From Stenotrophomonas cyclobalanopsidis (GTDB lineage: Bacteria > Pseudomonadota > Gammaproteobacteria > Xanthomonadales > Xanthomonadaceae), in contig NZ_VYKI01000004.1 in the NCBI RefSeq assembly GCF_008710035.1, positions 1 to 64,000 of the forward strand: DNA of 64,000 nt. The letters run 5' to 3'. The translations under genes were made by a program, and so were the position numbers. Shown here one piece after another: positions 48,999-57,350 of this stretch. Numbering within the stretch: position 1 is the first letter of the stretch; the number at the start of each line of letters is the position of its first letter. The notes beneath the pieces are model-generated. The model ran no database searches. It was not told the origin of the DNA and saw only the letters and a list, made by a program, of their open reading frames with translations.

Positions 48999-50251
48999 CA
49001 GCGAACCTCCACAAACGGGGCGCGCCCTTCCAGGCGGGCAAGATCGAGTTCTGCCGCCACGCGCGACAGACGTGCATCCACTGCGCTGCCGCGGGCGGCG
49101 ATGAGCGCGCTGCGCGTGCTGCGCAGTTCCAGCTGCGAGATGCGTCCGGCATCGAAGCCGATGCGGGCCAGCCGGTAGGCCTCCTCGGCGGCGGCCACGC
49201 TTTCATCGGCGGCGCGTGTGCGGCTGCTGGCGGCCTTCAGCCCGGCCACGGCCGAGAGGCGTTCGGCCTCGCTGTCGCGGCGCTGCTGGTCCAGGCGCGC
49301 CTCGGCCGCGCGCTGTTCGGCACTGGCCGCGCGGATGCCGCCGCGGTTGCGGTCGAACAGTGGGATGGAGAGGCTCACCCCCAGCGTGTAGGCCTGTTCG
49401 CGATCCTCGCGGAAGCGCGTCTGTGCGGCGGTCACGCTGAGGTCGGGCAGGGCGCGCTTGCGCTCCACGTCGACAAGGCGCGTGCTCGCCTGTGCTTCGG
49501 CTTCGGCAATGCGCACCGCCAGCGCGGCATCCCCGGCGCCGCGTGGCAGCGGCGGTGTGCGATCCAGCAGGCTGTTGTCGATCGACTGCACGGGCGTATC
49601 CAGCAGGGCCGCACTGGTCAGGCGCGCCAAAGCCGCATCGCGGAAGGCCTGCGCTTCATCCAGCGCCGCCGTGGCATTGGCCACTTCGCTGCGCGCCTGC
49701 ACCACGCGCAGTTGTGGTTCGCGGCCCTGCTGGACCAGGGCGTCGACCGCCGCGGCATCGTCGCGGGTCAGGGCCAGCGCTTCCTTGGCCAGGGCGTAAC
49801 GACGCAGCGCGCTCTCGGCCTGCGCGTAGGCCGCCGCCAGCTGGCTGGCCACATCACTGCGGTTCTGTGTGCCACGCAGGCTGGCCGCCTGGGTCTGGGC
49901 GCGGGCAGCACGTACACGTGCACCACGCTGGCCCCAGAGTTCCAGTGGCTGGGACAGGGTGAGCACGCTGTCGGCGCGGCCCATGCCGCCATAGCTGCCG
50001 GTACCCCAGGCGTTTTCTGTGGTGTAGGACAGGGATGGGTTGGGCAGGGCGCGTGCCTGCTCGGCGCGTGCCTCGGCAGCGTCGGCCAGGGCCGCGCCGA
50101 CGCGGGCGCCGGGCAGCTGGTCCAGGCGTTCAAGCAGGGTGTCGTAGGAAGGGGCGGCTTGCGCCATCGCCTGCAGTGCCGGGGCAAGGCCCAGCAACAC
50201 GGCAATGACCCGCCCGGCCGCACGCAGCGACCGAGGTGTCGAGTTCGACAT
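48998..50251 (-). CDS. czcC: CzcC-type TolC-family outer-membrane channel
   Basis: A 417-aa outer-membrane factor. The signal peptide (ALQAMAQA, cleaved near 32) is followed by two repeats of long coiled-coil helices typical of the OEP/TolC fold, rich in Ala, Arg and Glu. ALPNPSLSYTTENAWG is a typical first-strand motif. First structural gene of czcCBA; the CzcI-like gene lies 56 nt upstream on the same strand. No two-component regulator of the operon is in the window. Confidence 0.9.
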   Translation of the reverse strand: MSNSTPRSLRAAGRVIAVLLGLAPALQAMAQAAPSYDTLLERLDQLPGARVGAALADAAEARAEQARALPNPSLSYTTENAWGTGSYGGMGRADSVLTLSQPLELWGQRGARVRAARAQTQAASLRGTQNRSDVASQLAAAYAQAESALRRYALAKEALALTRDDAAAVDALVQQGREPQLRVVQARSEVANATAALDEAQAFRDAALARLTSAALLDTPVQSIDNSLLDRTPPLPRGAGDAALAVRIAEAEAQASTRLVDVERKRALPDLSVTAAQTRFREDREQAYTLGVSLSIPLFDRNRGGIRAASAEQRAAEARLDQQRRDSEAERLSAVAGLKAASSRTRAADESVAAAEEAYRLARIGFDAGRISQLELRSTRSALIAARGSAVDARLSRVAAELDLARLEGRAPFVEVR

Positions 50252-50307
50252 GAAGGATGTCCGGTGGTGAGTGAAACGGAAGCCCGCGATCGCGGGATGC
50301 GCTCAAC

Positions 50308-50646
50308 TCACGCCCGGGGAGGACGCTTCAGTTCATCCTGCGCGACGACATAGGTCGCGCTGTCACCGGCCGCCATCCAGCGTGCCGGCAGCGGCGTGCC
50401 GAAGGTGGCATCGGTGCCGGCCGGCAGGCTCAGGTTGGAATGGTGGCAGTGGTTATGGCTGCAGGCGCCGGTATGCGTGCCGTCACTGTCGCCGTCTGCA
50501 TCGTCAGGCACCGCTTCGACATGGGCCGCGACCGTGTCATGCGGTTCGACTGCACAGGCCAGTACATCGGCCACCGGCACGACCACGAATGCCGCCATCA
50601 GCAGCATCAGCAGGGTCGAACGGAGGTGGCGGGCGATCCAGCGCAT
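50308..50646 (-). CDS. Small exported His/Cys-rich protein, CzcI-like
   Basis: A 112-aa protein with a signal peptide or membrane anchor (LLMLLMAAFVVVPVADVLA) and a periplasmic part. That part contains ACSHNHCHHSN (about 62-72), a dense cluster of His and Cys suited to bind metal, after an acidic stretch (DDADGDSDG). It is the first gene before czcCBA on the same strand, as czcI is in known operons, so a role in metal sensing or delivery is likely. Sequence similarity to CzcI itself is judged only by context and layout. Confidence 0.75.
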   Translation of the reverse strand: MRWIARHLRSTLLMLLMAAFVVVPVADVLACAVEPHDTVAAHVEAVPDDADGDSDGTHTGACSHNHCHHSNLSLPAGTDATFGTPLPARWMAAGDSATYVVAQDELKRPPRA

Positions 50647-50720
50647 GGAGGGCAGGCTAGCAAGCAGTTTCCGGTGGATACAATATCAATGGCCGGGTCG
50701 GGGATCTGTCGGGACGCCCT

Positions 50721-50782
50721 GTAGAGCCGAGCCCATGCTCGGCTGGTTTCCTGTCATGAGCCGAGCATGGGCTCGGCTCTAC
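50721..50782. repeat. Inverted SMAG pair (GCCGAGC type)
   Basis: GTAGAGCCGAGC at 50721 and the mirrored arm ending GCTCTAC at 50782 sit between the czc cluster and the Rid gene. Confidence 0.9.
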
Positions 50783-50790
50783 AGCAGACG

Positions 50791-51180
50791 TCAGGGCAGC
50801 TTCGCGATCACCTTGATCTCGAACTGGAACCCATACAGCCAGGTCACGCCGATGCCGGTCAGGGTCGGGTGCGGTGCGTCGCCCCAGTATTCCGGCACGA
50901 TCGCCCAGGCCTTCTCGAAGTTCGTTTCCGGGTCGACCATGAACACGGTTACGTCGATCACGTCATCAAAGCTGCAGCCAGCGGCGGCCAGCACCGCGTT
51001 GAGGTTGTCGAAGGCGCGGCGCACCTGCGTTTCGAAGTCCGGTTCGGGCGAGCCGTCCTCGCGGCTGCCGACCTGGCCGGAGACGAACAGGAAGCCGTTG
51101 GAACGGATGGCGGGCGAGTAGCGGTTGCGCTCGTACAGGGCCTGGCGGCCGGAGGGGAAAACGACATCACGAGGGGTCAT
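50791..51180 (-). CDS. Rid (YjgF/YER057c/UK114) family protein lacking the catalytic Arg
   Basis: A 129-aa member of the Rid superfamily, recognisable by FLFVSGQVG, the QVRRAFDNLNAVLAAAG helix and VTVFMVDP. Canonical RidA deaminases have a conserved Arg (E. coli Arg105) in a P-x-R-x3-V context. Here the region reads HPTLTGIGVTWLYG with no Arg, so imine deaminase activity is doubtful, as in other Rid subfamilies. It is divergent from a LysR regulator across a 108-nt gap, an arrangement that suggests control by that regulator. Confidence 0.88.
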   Translation of the reverse strand: MTPRDVVFPSGRQALYERNRYSPAIRSNGFLFVSGQVGSREDGSPEPDFETQVRRAFDNLNAVLAAAGCSFDDVIDVTVFMVDPETNFEKAWAIVPEYWGDAPHPTLTGIGVTWLYGFQFEIKVIAKLP

Positions 51181-51288
51181 CGGCGAGGCTCCAGGGGAAG
51201 GTCTCCATGCTGCTCACTGACTCTGTCTGGATAAACAGCGATGATCGGCCTAGATTGATTGCCAATCCCAAACAATCACGGCCCGCCC

Positions 51289-52182
51289 ATGGACCGTTTC
51301 GAGGCGATGCGCGCCTTCGCCCGCGTGGTGGAAACCGGCAGCTTCACCCGTGCCGCGCACACCCTGCAGGTCAGCCGCACCACGGTCACCCAGCTGGTGC
51401 AGCAGCTGGAAGCGCACCTGCGGCTGCGGCTGCTCCACCGCACCACGCGGCGGGTCAGCGTCACCGCCGATGGCGGGGCCTACTACCCGCGCATCGCGCG
51501 CCTGCTGGCTGAGCTGGAAGAAGTGGAGGGCGGCCTCGGCGATGCTGCCAGCCAGCCACGCGGGCGACTGCGCATCGACGTGCCCGGTCCGTATGCGCGG
51601 CTGCGGCTGGTGCCGGCGCTGCCGGATTTCCATGCGCGCTATCCGGACATCCAGCTGGACATCGGCGTCAGCGACCGCGAGGTGGATGTCATCGCCGACA
51701 ACGTGGACTGCGTGATCCGTGGCGGTGCGCCCGCCGATCCGGCGCTGGTCGCGCGGCCGCTGGCCAGCCTGTCGATCGGCTTCCACGCCAGCCCCGCCTA
51801 CCTGCAGCGCTTCGGAGTGCCCGCGCACCCGCGCGCGCTGGAAGGGCCGGACCATCACATGGTCGGCTTCCTCAGCCCGCGCACCGGTCGCGCACGCGTG
51901 TTCCTCGCCCAGCGCGGTGATGAGCGCATTGAAGTGCAGGGCCGGCATGCGGTGGGCTTCGATGATGGCAGTGCCTACCTGGCCGCCGGCGTGGCGGGCC
52001 TGGGCGTGGTCGCGCTGCCGAGCTACATGGCGGACCCGCACGTGGCCAGCGGTAAACTGCAGCCGGTGCTGCAGGACTGGCAGCTGCCGCCGATGCCGAT
52101 GCACGTGATGTTTCCGCCGAACCGGCACATGAGCCAGCGCCTGCGGGTGTTCATTGACTGGGTGGTGGAGGCGTTGGGGTGA
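51289..52182 (+). CDS. LysR-family transcriptional regulator
   Basis: A 297-aa LTTR. The N-terminal winged HTH (FEAMRAFARVVETGSFTRAA ... VSRTTVTQLVQQLEAHL) is followed by a LysR substrate-binding domain (GRLRIDVPGPYARLRLVPAL onward). The start at 51289 gives MDRFEAMRAF, the standard N-terminus; an in-frame ATG 30 nt upstream is less likely. Divergent from the Rid gene, which is its probable target. The inducer is unknown. Confidence 0.93.
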   Translation: MDRFEAMRAFARVVETGSFTRAAHTLQVSRTTVTQLVQQLEAHLRLRLLHRTTRRVSVTADGGAYYPRIARLLAELEEVEGGLGDAASQPRGRLRIDVPGPYARLRLVPALPDFHARYPDIQLDIGVSDREVDVIADNVDCVIRGGAPADPALVARPLASLSIGFHASPAYLQRFGVPAHPRALEGPDHHMVGFLSPRTGRARVFLAQRGDERIEVQGRHAVGFDDGSAYLAAGVAGLGVVALPSYMADPHVASGKLQPVLQDWQLPPMPMHVMFPPNRHMSQRLRVFIDWVVEALG

Positions 52183-52237
52183 CACGCGCCGCGCATGCGA
52201 AAATCATTACTGCACGCATCAGGAAACCGCCACACGC

Positions 52238-52747
52238 ATGAGCCGCATCGTCGCACTGGATACCGAAACCACCGGCATTTCCCACCGCATGGGTCACCGG
52301 GTCATCGAAATCGGTGCGGTGGAACTGATCGATGGCCAGCTCAGCGGCCGCCAGTTCCACACCTACCTGCAGCCGCAGCGCTCGGTGGACTGGGGCGCGC
52401 AGCGCGTGCACGGCATCAGCGACGCGATGCTGGTCGGCAAGCCGCTGTTCTCCAGCAAGGCCGCCGAGCTGCTGGAATTCCTGCGTGGCAGCGAGATGGT
52501 CGCGCACAACGCCACCTTCGATGTGGGTTTCCTCGACAACGAGCTGCGCCTGGCCGGCATGCCTGGCAGCCTGGCCCAGCATTGCCGCATCACCTGCAGC
52601 CTGAAACTCGCGCGCGGGCGTTGGCCCGGCCAGGGCAACAAGCTGGACGATGTGCTGCAGCGCCTGCGTATTCCCGGTAATCGCGGCCTGCATGGCGCGC
52701 TGAAGGATGCGCATCTGCTGGCGCAGGTGATTCCGCACCTGCGTTGA
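52238..52747 (+). CDS. DnaQ-like 3'-5' exonuclease (epsilon-type)
   Basis: A 169-aa DEDDh exonuclease. Asp8 and Glu10 (ALDTETTG), HNATFD (ExoII) and HGALKDAHLL with the catalytic His and Asp (ExoIII) are all present. It resembles the proofreading epsilon subunit of DNA polymerase III but lacks the C-terminal segment of about 60 residues that binds the polymerase in E. coli DnaQ (243 aa). It may be the shorter DnaQ used in this lineage or a second exonuclease; the sequence alone does not decide. It follows the LysR gene by 55 nt. Confidence 0.85.
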   Translation: MSRIVALDTETTGISHRMGHRVIEIGAVELIDGQLSGRQFHTYLQPQRSVDWGAQRVHGISDAMLVGKPLFSSKAAELLEFLRGSEMVAHNATFDVGFLDNELRLAGMPGSLAQHCRITCSLKLARGRWPGQGNKLDDVLQRLRIPGNRGLHGALKDAHLLAQVIPHLR

Positions 52748-52767
52748 TGAATCTCCGATGGCGGCAT

Positions 52768-53637
52768 CTACATCTGTGCAGGCGGAGTCAAGCACAGATT
52801 GTCGTCATGGACGCGATCAAACCTGCAGATCTGTTCAATGTGTTGCCGCGCCTCTGGTGAAAACCAGCCCAGAACTTCGATCAAGTGTCTGTGCCTGTCT
52901 CGCAGATCCTGATGGAAGGTGACCGGCTCATGGTGGAACACTCGATTTCTTAGTGCGCGCGCAGCTTCGACACGCTTTTGGACTTTTGCTCTGGTTCTCC
53001 AGGACTTGGGAACGCCAGGCAGAACCGTACCGAGGAGAGCAGGCCACGCAGCCCGTCTTCCATTTTCATAGGCGAAGTGAAACATCCCGCACCAGAATCC
53101 GAAGCTGAGCTCGGCAACGACCCGATCAGGATGGTGCGGCCTGTTACGCTTCGTCAGTTCTGTTCGTGCATCACTGACAAGCCTTGCATGGTTTGCATTG
53201 AGCCAAGCCTGTTCGTACCAATCGAGCGCTCCGAAGTGCTGGCTGAAAGCGTTGTGAATGCGATTGCGCATCACCACTTCCAGCATGTGAAGCACGGGAT
53301 ACATCGCCTCGCACAGCGTGATGTTTCTGGCGTGCCTCGCGACTGCCTCAACGCCACAACTTCCGTATGAGTGGGGTGCAGGCGTATTTCCTTGAGCCTG
53401 GGCAGCAGGGGCGGGTGCCTGCTGGGCGGCAAGTGCCCCGGCCAGTGCTGCGGCCAATGCACCAGCAGGTGCTTGATTGGCCGGATTGATTACAGGCGCT
53501 TCTGCGACAGGGGCCGGCAGACCGTAAGGTGCAAGCCTGACCGATGAAACGGCTTCCACAACTCCGTCGGCGGTCTTCACATCGATGAGTGATGCCCAGT
53601 GGGGGCTCTTGAACACGGTTTGATCTTCCCCTAGCAT
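52768..53637 (-). CDS. Abi_2 (AbiD/AbiF)-like HEPN protein, probable phage defence or toxin
   Basis: A 289-aa protein. Residues about 95-285 match the Abi_2 family: an N-terminal YPVLHMLEVVMRNRIHNAF, the hallmark VAELSFGFWCGMFHFAYE, and a C-terminal HEPN ribonuclease motif R230-N-R-V-F-H235 (R-x4-H) in ALRNRVFHHEP. Such proteins are predicted RNases that abort phage infection, and are considered relatives of Cas13 HEPN domains. Residues 1-90 are an Ala/Pro-rich extension not expected in the family. Base composition is clearly lower in GC than the neighbours, which suggests transfer. It is convergent with the DnaQ-like gene and preceded by a structured element (53649-53706). GCAGGGA lies just before the ATG. 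Confidence 0.78.
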   Translation of the reverse strand: MLGEDQTVFKSPHWASLIDVKTADGVVEAVSSVRLAPYGLPAPVAEAPVINPANQAPAGALAAALAGALAAQQAPAPAAQAQGNTPAPHSYGSCGVEAVARHARNITLCEAMYPVLHMLEVVMRNRIHNAFSQHFGALDWYEQAWLNANHARLVSDARTELTKRNRPHHPDRVVAELSFGFWCGMFHFAYENGRRAAWPALLGTVLPGVPKSWRTRAKVQKRVEAARALRNRVFHHEPVTFHQDLRDRHRHLIEVLGWFSPEARQHIEQICRFDRVHDDNLCLTPPAQM

Positions 53638-53648
53638 TCCCTGCGCAC

Positions 53649-53706
53649 ACCCCGGCCAGCTCCTCTCCTCACATGCTTTTCGTGAGTGATGGGTCCGGGG
53701 TTTTTT
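53649..53706 (+). other. Structured element beside the HEPN gene, possible terminator or small RNA
   Basis: ACCCCGG (53649-53655) pairs with CCGGGGT (53695-53701), which runs into TTTTTT on the plus strand. Inside is a CTCAC/GTGAG hairpin. It lies only 12 nt upstream of the HEPN ATG on the opposite strand. It could end a short plus-strand antisense RNA or be a structured leader. The rest of 53638-53778 shows no gene. Confidence 0.4.
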
Positions 53707-53778
53707 ATTGTCGGCCGAGCGTCCGTAATGCTTTCCGAGAAATCTGATGGGCTGCTTGGCCGGTCTGACAGAGCACGT

Positions 53779-55017
53779 TCAACGTTCTACAACAACGTCT
53801 GGCTTGCTGTAAGGTCGAATTCCGTCAATCGCGGCGACCGCAGTAGCCACCCCATCTTCGCCAGCCATCGCCGCACCCAGTGCAGCGGCACGCGCACGCG
53901 CAGCGCTGTCCTCGGCGAACGCAATCGCTGCCGCAAGCGTGGCTGCATCCAACCGCTTCGGTGACAGCGGCGCAGGCGCGACACCCAGCGCCTGCAGGCG
54001 CCGCGCCCAGAAGAACTGATCGGCGGCGAACGGCATCACCAGCGAAGGAATCCCGGCGCGGCACGCCGAATGCGTGGTGCCGCTGCCGCCATGGTGGATG
54101 GCCAGCGCACAGCGTGGGAACAGTGCTTCATGCGGGGTCGGGCCGAGCACGAACAAGTGCGCTGGCAATGCACTTGAGGGCAGCCCGGCCCAGCCCGGAA
54201 ACAGCAGTATTCGGCGCGGCGCCAGCGCCTGCAGCAAGGCCGGCAGCACGCGCTCGCGGTCGAAGCCGGTCATGCTGCCGAAGCCGAGATAGACAGGCGC
54301 GGGCCCGGCATCGAGGAAGGCCTGCAGGTCGGCGGGCGGTGACCACGGTTGTTCCGGCATCCGCCATTGCCCGCACACCACGTGGTCGGCCGGCCAGTCG
54401 GCAGGCGGCGGCAGCAGCTGCGGGGAGATGCCGTACAGCATCGGCAGGCCGGTCCACAGCGTGCGGCGCGGCGGTTGCCCCAGTGCGGCGCGTGCGGCGT
54501 TGATCGGCCCGCGGAAGGTGCGCCACACCGCCTGGTTGACCAGCCCGTAGCTGGCCCGCCGCAGGACGCCTGGCAACGGCATCGGCGGCAGGAAGGGCGA
54601 CGCGAAGGCGCGCGTCGGCGTCAGTGGAATCATGCCGGTGCCGATGGCCGGAAGGCCATGACGCTCGGCCACGCTGAGGCCGACCAGCGCGGCCAGCCCG
54701 CCGGTCAGCACGGCATCGCAGCCGGCGGCGGCCGCATCGGCCTGCGCCATCCAGGCCGGCACGTGGCGGCCGGCCATCCGTGCCAGCCCGCGCGAGGCGG
54801 CGGCCAGGTTGTTGCCGCGTGCCACCAGGGCCACCACTTCGTCGTGGATGTCGCCTTCCAGCGCCGCGTGCGGCACGCCCAGTTCGCGCGCGCTGCCCAG
54901 CGTGCCCTGTTCGGCCAGCAGCAGTACCTCGTGGCCGGCCTGGCGCAGCCCATGGCACAGCATCACCAGGGGGCGCGTGTCGCCTTCGGTTCCATAGGTC
55001 AAGGCCAGCAGTCGCAT
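53779..55017 (-). CDS. Glycosyltransferase of the UGT/MurG-like GT-B family (GT1)
   Basis: A 412-aa GT-B glycosyltransferase. The N-terminus MRLLALTYGTEGDTRPLVML is typical of sterol/rhamnosyl UGTs. The C-terminal donor site contains PVYLGFGSM, and IHHGGSGTTHSACRAGIPSLVMP is the UGT signature with the His-Gly-Gly donor motif. Similar enzymes glycosylate lipids, antibiotics or hopanoids; the acceptor here is unknown. The start at 55017 (MRLL) is preferred over 55062 because the family begins with this strand, though no clear Shine-Dalgarno is present. It is divergent from rpmB. Confidence 0.85.
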   Translation of the reverse strand: MRLLALTYGTEGDTRPLVMLCHGLRQAGHEVLLLAEQGTLGSARELGVPHAALEGDIHDEVVALVARGNNLAAASRGLARMAGRHVPAWMAQADAAAAGCDAVLTGGLAALVGLSVAERHGLPAIGTGMIPLTPTRAFASPFLPPMPLPGVLRRASYGLVNQAVWRTFRGPINAARAALGQPPRRTLWTGLPMLYGISPQLLPPPADWPADHVVCGQWRMPEQPWSPPADLQAFLDAGPAPVYLGFGSMTGFDRERVLPALLQALAPRRILLFPGWAGLPSSALPAHLFVLGPTPHEALFPRCALAIHHGGSGTTHSACRAGIPSLVMPFAADQFFWARRLQALGVAPAPLSPKRLDAATLAAAIAFAEDSAARARAAALGAAMAGEDGVATAVAAIDGIRPYSKPDVVVER

Positions 55018-55104
55018 CGGGGGTTTCACGGGTGGGGCCGTCAGTATGGCCGGCCCCGCCATGAACGGGGCGTGCCACGTTCAGTCACCTCGCCTGTGGG
55101 TAAC

Positions 55105-55133
55105 TTGCGCAAGTGCTTGAGCCCGTGCATAAT
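55105..55133 (+). promoter_or_regulatory. Likely promoter of rpmB-rpmG
   Basis: TTGCGC (55105-55110) and CATAAT (55128-55133) are separated by 17 nt, an ideal sigma-70 spacing. This predicts transcription from about 55140 and a leader of about 160 nt. Confidence 0.6.
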
Positions 55134-55300
55134 GCGCGGCTCGCTGTGTCCGGTTTTCTACCGGGCGGCGCCCCCGGGAGCACGTCCCCGGCCGCCCAAC
55201 GCCAGCGTAACCCTTTGATTCTCTTGACGTGTGGTGGGTAACCACCGAGGCCGCCGTCTCCCGGGCTACGGGCTGACACAACTTACTATCGAGGTGCGCA
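55134..55300 (+). promoter_or_regulatory. Structured 5' leader of rpmB
   Basis: The predicted leader contains a strong GGGCGGC (55163-55169) / GCCGCCC (55191-55197) hairpin and a weaker GTGGT..ACCAC hairpin near 55230. Ribosomal-protein leaders are often autoregulatory; no known motif is recognised here. Confidence 0.35.
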
Positions 55301-55537
55301 ATGTCCCGCGTATGCCAGGTTTCCGGCAAGCGAGTGCAGACGGGTAACAACGTCTCGCACGCCAACAACAAGACCCGTCGTCGTTTCCTGCCGAATCTGC
55401 ACGAGCGCCGCTTCTGGGTTGCCAGCGAGAACCGCTGGGTGAAGCTTCGTGTTTCCGCGCATGCACTGCGCACCATCGACAAGAACGGTATCGATTCCGT
55501 TCTGGCTGAGCTGCGTGCGCGCGGCGAAAAGGTCTGA
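55301..55537 (+). CDS. rpmB: 50S ribosomal protein L28
   Basis: A 78-aa L28: [33 protein letters not shown] and a basic body are unmistakable. GAGGT lies just before the ATG. It forms an operon with rpmG, 13 nt downstream. Confidence 0.97.
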   Translation: MSRVCQVSGKRVQTGNNVSHANNKTRRRFLPNLHERRFWVASENRWVKLRVSAHALRTIDKNGIDSVLAELRARGEKV

Positions 55538-55550
55538 GGAGTAGACGATC

Positions 55551-55715
55551 ATGGCAGGCAAGCGCGATAAGGTCCGTATGATTTCGACCGCTGGTACCGG
55601 TCACTTCTACACGACCGACAAGAACAAGAAGAACACCCCGGGGAAGATGGAATTCTCCAAGTACGATCCGGTCGTGCGCAAGCATGTCCCGTACAAGGAA
55701 GGCAAGATCAAGTAA
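55551..55715 (+). CDS. rpmG: 50S ribosomal protein L33
   Basis: A 54-aa L33: begins [20 protein letters not shown], then [20 protein letters not shown] and the usual C-terminus [16 protein letters not shown] upstream serves as ribosome site. This is the Cys-less (zinc-free) type of L33. It is followed by a terminator. Confidence 0.97.
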   Translation: MAGKRDKVRMISTAGTGHFYTTDKNKKNTPGKMEFSKYDPVVRKHVPYKEGKIK

Positions 55716-55743
55716 TCCGCGAGGATTGCTGGTCGCTTCCAGG

Positions 55744-55772
55744 AAAACCCGCCCGCGTGGCGGGTTTTTTTG
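55744..55772 (+). terminator. Terminator of rpmB-rpmG
   Basis: AAACCCGCC / GGCGGGTTT stem with CGCGT loop and a seven-T tail, 30 nt after the rpmG stop. Confidence 0.95.
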
Positions 55773-55785
55773 TGCCTCACGCCAG

Positions 55786-55845
55786 GTAGATGCCAACCTT
55801 GGTTGGCACATGGGTTCAAGGCAGTCGAGCATGGCTCGACTCTAC
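55786..55845. repeat. Two SMAGs (CCAACC type and CGAGC type)
   Basis: 55786-55808 begins GTAGATGCCAACC. 55823-55845 is AGTCGAGC with mirrored end ACTCTAC. Different stem types are paired head to head here. Confidence 0.85.
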
Positions 55846-55862
55846 AAGGGGGGCTGGGCAGA

Positions 55863-57311
55863 ATGACCCCCACACCTCTGACGGGCGACGCGATGCTGTT
55901 CGAGTGGCTGCTGGGTTCCTACCTGCTGTTGATCGACTGGCTCATCCGGCTGGTCGCGCTGTGCTGGATCCCCACCCGTACCACGCCGGGGGCGGCGCGC
56001 AGCTGGCTGCTGCTGGTCGGCTTCGTGCCGCTGCTGGGCCTGCCGCTGTACCTGCTGTTCGGCCACCCCTGGCTGTCGCGCGAACGCATCCGCCGGCAAG
56101 CCGAGGCGTCGCAAGTCATCCGCGAGGAACAGGCGCTGCAGCACCGCCTGCGCTGGACCCCGACGGCCGACACCGCCATCGCCGAGATCGTGCCGCTGGT
56201 GCAGCGCCAGGGTGATTTCATGCCGGTGCATGGCAACGCGGTCGACCTGCTCACCGACTACGACGAATCGCTGCACACCCTCATCGCCGACATCGACCAG
56301 GCCGAGGACCGCGTCCACCTGCTGTACTACCTGATGTTCGACGACGCGGTGGGCGAGGCCATCGTCGAAGCCCTGCAGCGTGCCGCCGCGCGCGGTGTGC
56401 AGTGCCGCGTGCTGCTGGATGCGGTGGGTGCCAAGCGCGGCCTGCGCGCCTATCGCAAGCGCCTGCAGGCGCGCGACATCGAAGTGCGGGCGATGCTGCC
56501 CGGCGGCCTGCGCTGGCGCCGCAGCGGGCGCATGGACCTGCGCAACCATCGCAAGATCGCGGTGATCGACAACGAACTGGCCTACGTTGGCTCGCAGAAC
56601 CTGGCCGGGCCGCGCTTCGTGCCTGGCCACCCCAACCGCGAGCTGGTCGCGCGCGTGCGCGGCCCGGCGGTGGCCCACCTGGAGGCGGTGTTCGCCAGCG
56701 ACTGGTACATGGAAACCGGGCAGCGCCTGGACGTCATCGCCGACGTGCCCGAGTGCGGCGACGACATCGCCACCCAGCTGCTGCCCAGTGGCCCGGCATA
56801 CCCCTACAGCAACGCGCGCGATGCGGTGGCGGCGCTGATCCATCTGGCGCGACGACGGCTGGTGATGGTCACGCCGTATTTCGTGCCTGACGAAGCGACG
56901 CTGAGCGCGCTGCGCATCGCCGCGCTGTCCGGCGTGAAGGTTCAGCTGATCCTGTCGGCCAGCAACAACCAGCGGCTGACCTCGTGGGCGCAGGAGGCGT
57001 ACTACGAGGAACTGCTGCGGTGTGGCGTGCAGATTGCCCTGTACGAGCCGCAGTTCCTGCACGCCAAGCACATGAGCGTGGACGAGGACATCGCCGTGCT
57101 CGGCTCGATCAACATGGATATCCGTTCTTTCGCGCTGAATGCCGAGATCGGCCTGATCTGCTACGACCGGCCGCTGGTGCAGCAGCTGTGCGCCATCGAG
57201 GACGACTACCTGCGCCAGTCGCGCCTGCTGGACCTGGAGCAGTGGCGCCAGCGCCCGGCCTGGAAGCGCAGCCGCGAAGGCATCGCGCGGTTGGCCGATG
57301 CGTTGATGTGA
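55863..57311 (+). CDS. cls: Cardiolipin synthase (phospholipase D family)
   Basis: A 482-aa inner-membrane enzyme that condenses phosphatidylglycerol to cardiolipin. Two N-terminal membrane segments (about 14-35, 45-66) are followed by two PLD domains, each with an HKD motif: NHRKIAVID near 228 and LHAKHMSVD near 400. The GSQN and GSIN residues complete each site. The ATG at 55863 or 55893 are both possible; the second gives MLFEWLLGS. The gene is monocistronic or leads into the FAD protein 39 nt downstream. Confidence 0.93.
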   Translation: MTPTPLTGDAMLFEWLLGSYLLLIDWLIRLVALCWIPTRTTPGAARSWLLLVGFVPLLGLPLYLLFGHPWLSRERIRRQAEASQVIREEQALQHRLRWTPTADTAIAEIVPLVQRQGDFMPVHGNAVDLLTDYDESLHTLIADIDQAEDRVHLLYYLMFDDAVGEAIVEALQRAAARGVQCRVLLDAVGAKRGLRAYRKRLQARDIEVRAMLPGGLRWRRSGRMDLRNHRKIAVIDNELAYVGSQNLAGPRFVPGHPNRELVARVRGPAVAHLEAVFASDWYMETGQRLDVIADVPECGDDIATQLLPSGPAYPYSNARDAVAALIHLARRRLVMVTPYFVPDEATLSALRIAALSGVKVQLILSASNNQRLTSWAQEAYYEELLRCGVQIALYEPQFLHAKHMSVDEDIAVLGSINMDIRSFALNAEIGLICYDRPLVQQLCAIEDDYLRQSRLLDLEQWRQRPAWKRSREGIARLADALM

Positions 57312-57350
57312 CCGCGCGGGTCGTCGCCTCGCATGGCCTACAATCGGTGC

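Noticed and set aside
53686..53964. 92-codon plus-strand frame near the HEPN gene
   Set aside because: It overlaps the 3' end of the glycosyltransferase gene antisense, has no Shine-Dalgarno and no recognisable protein pattern.
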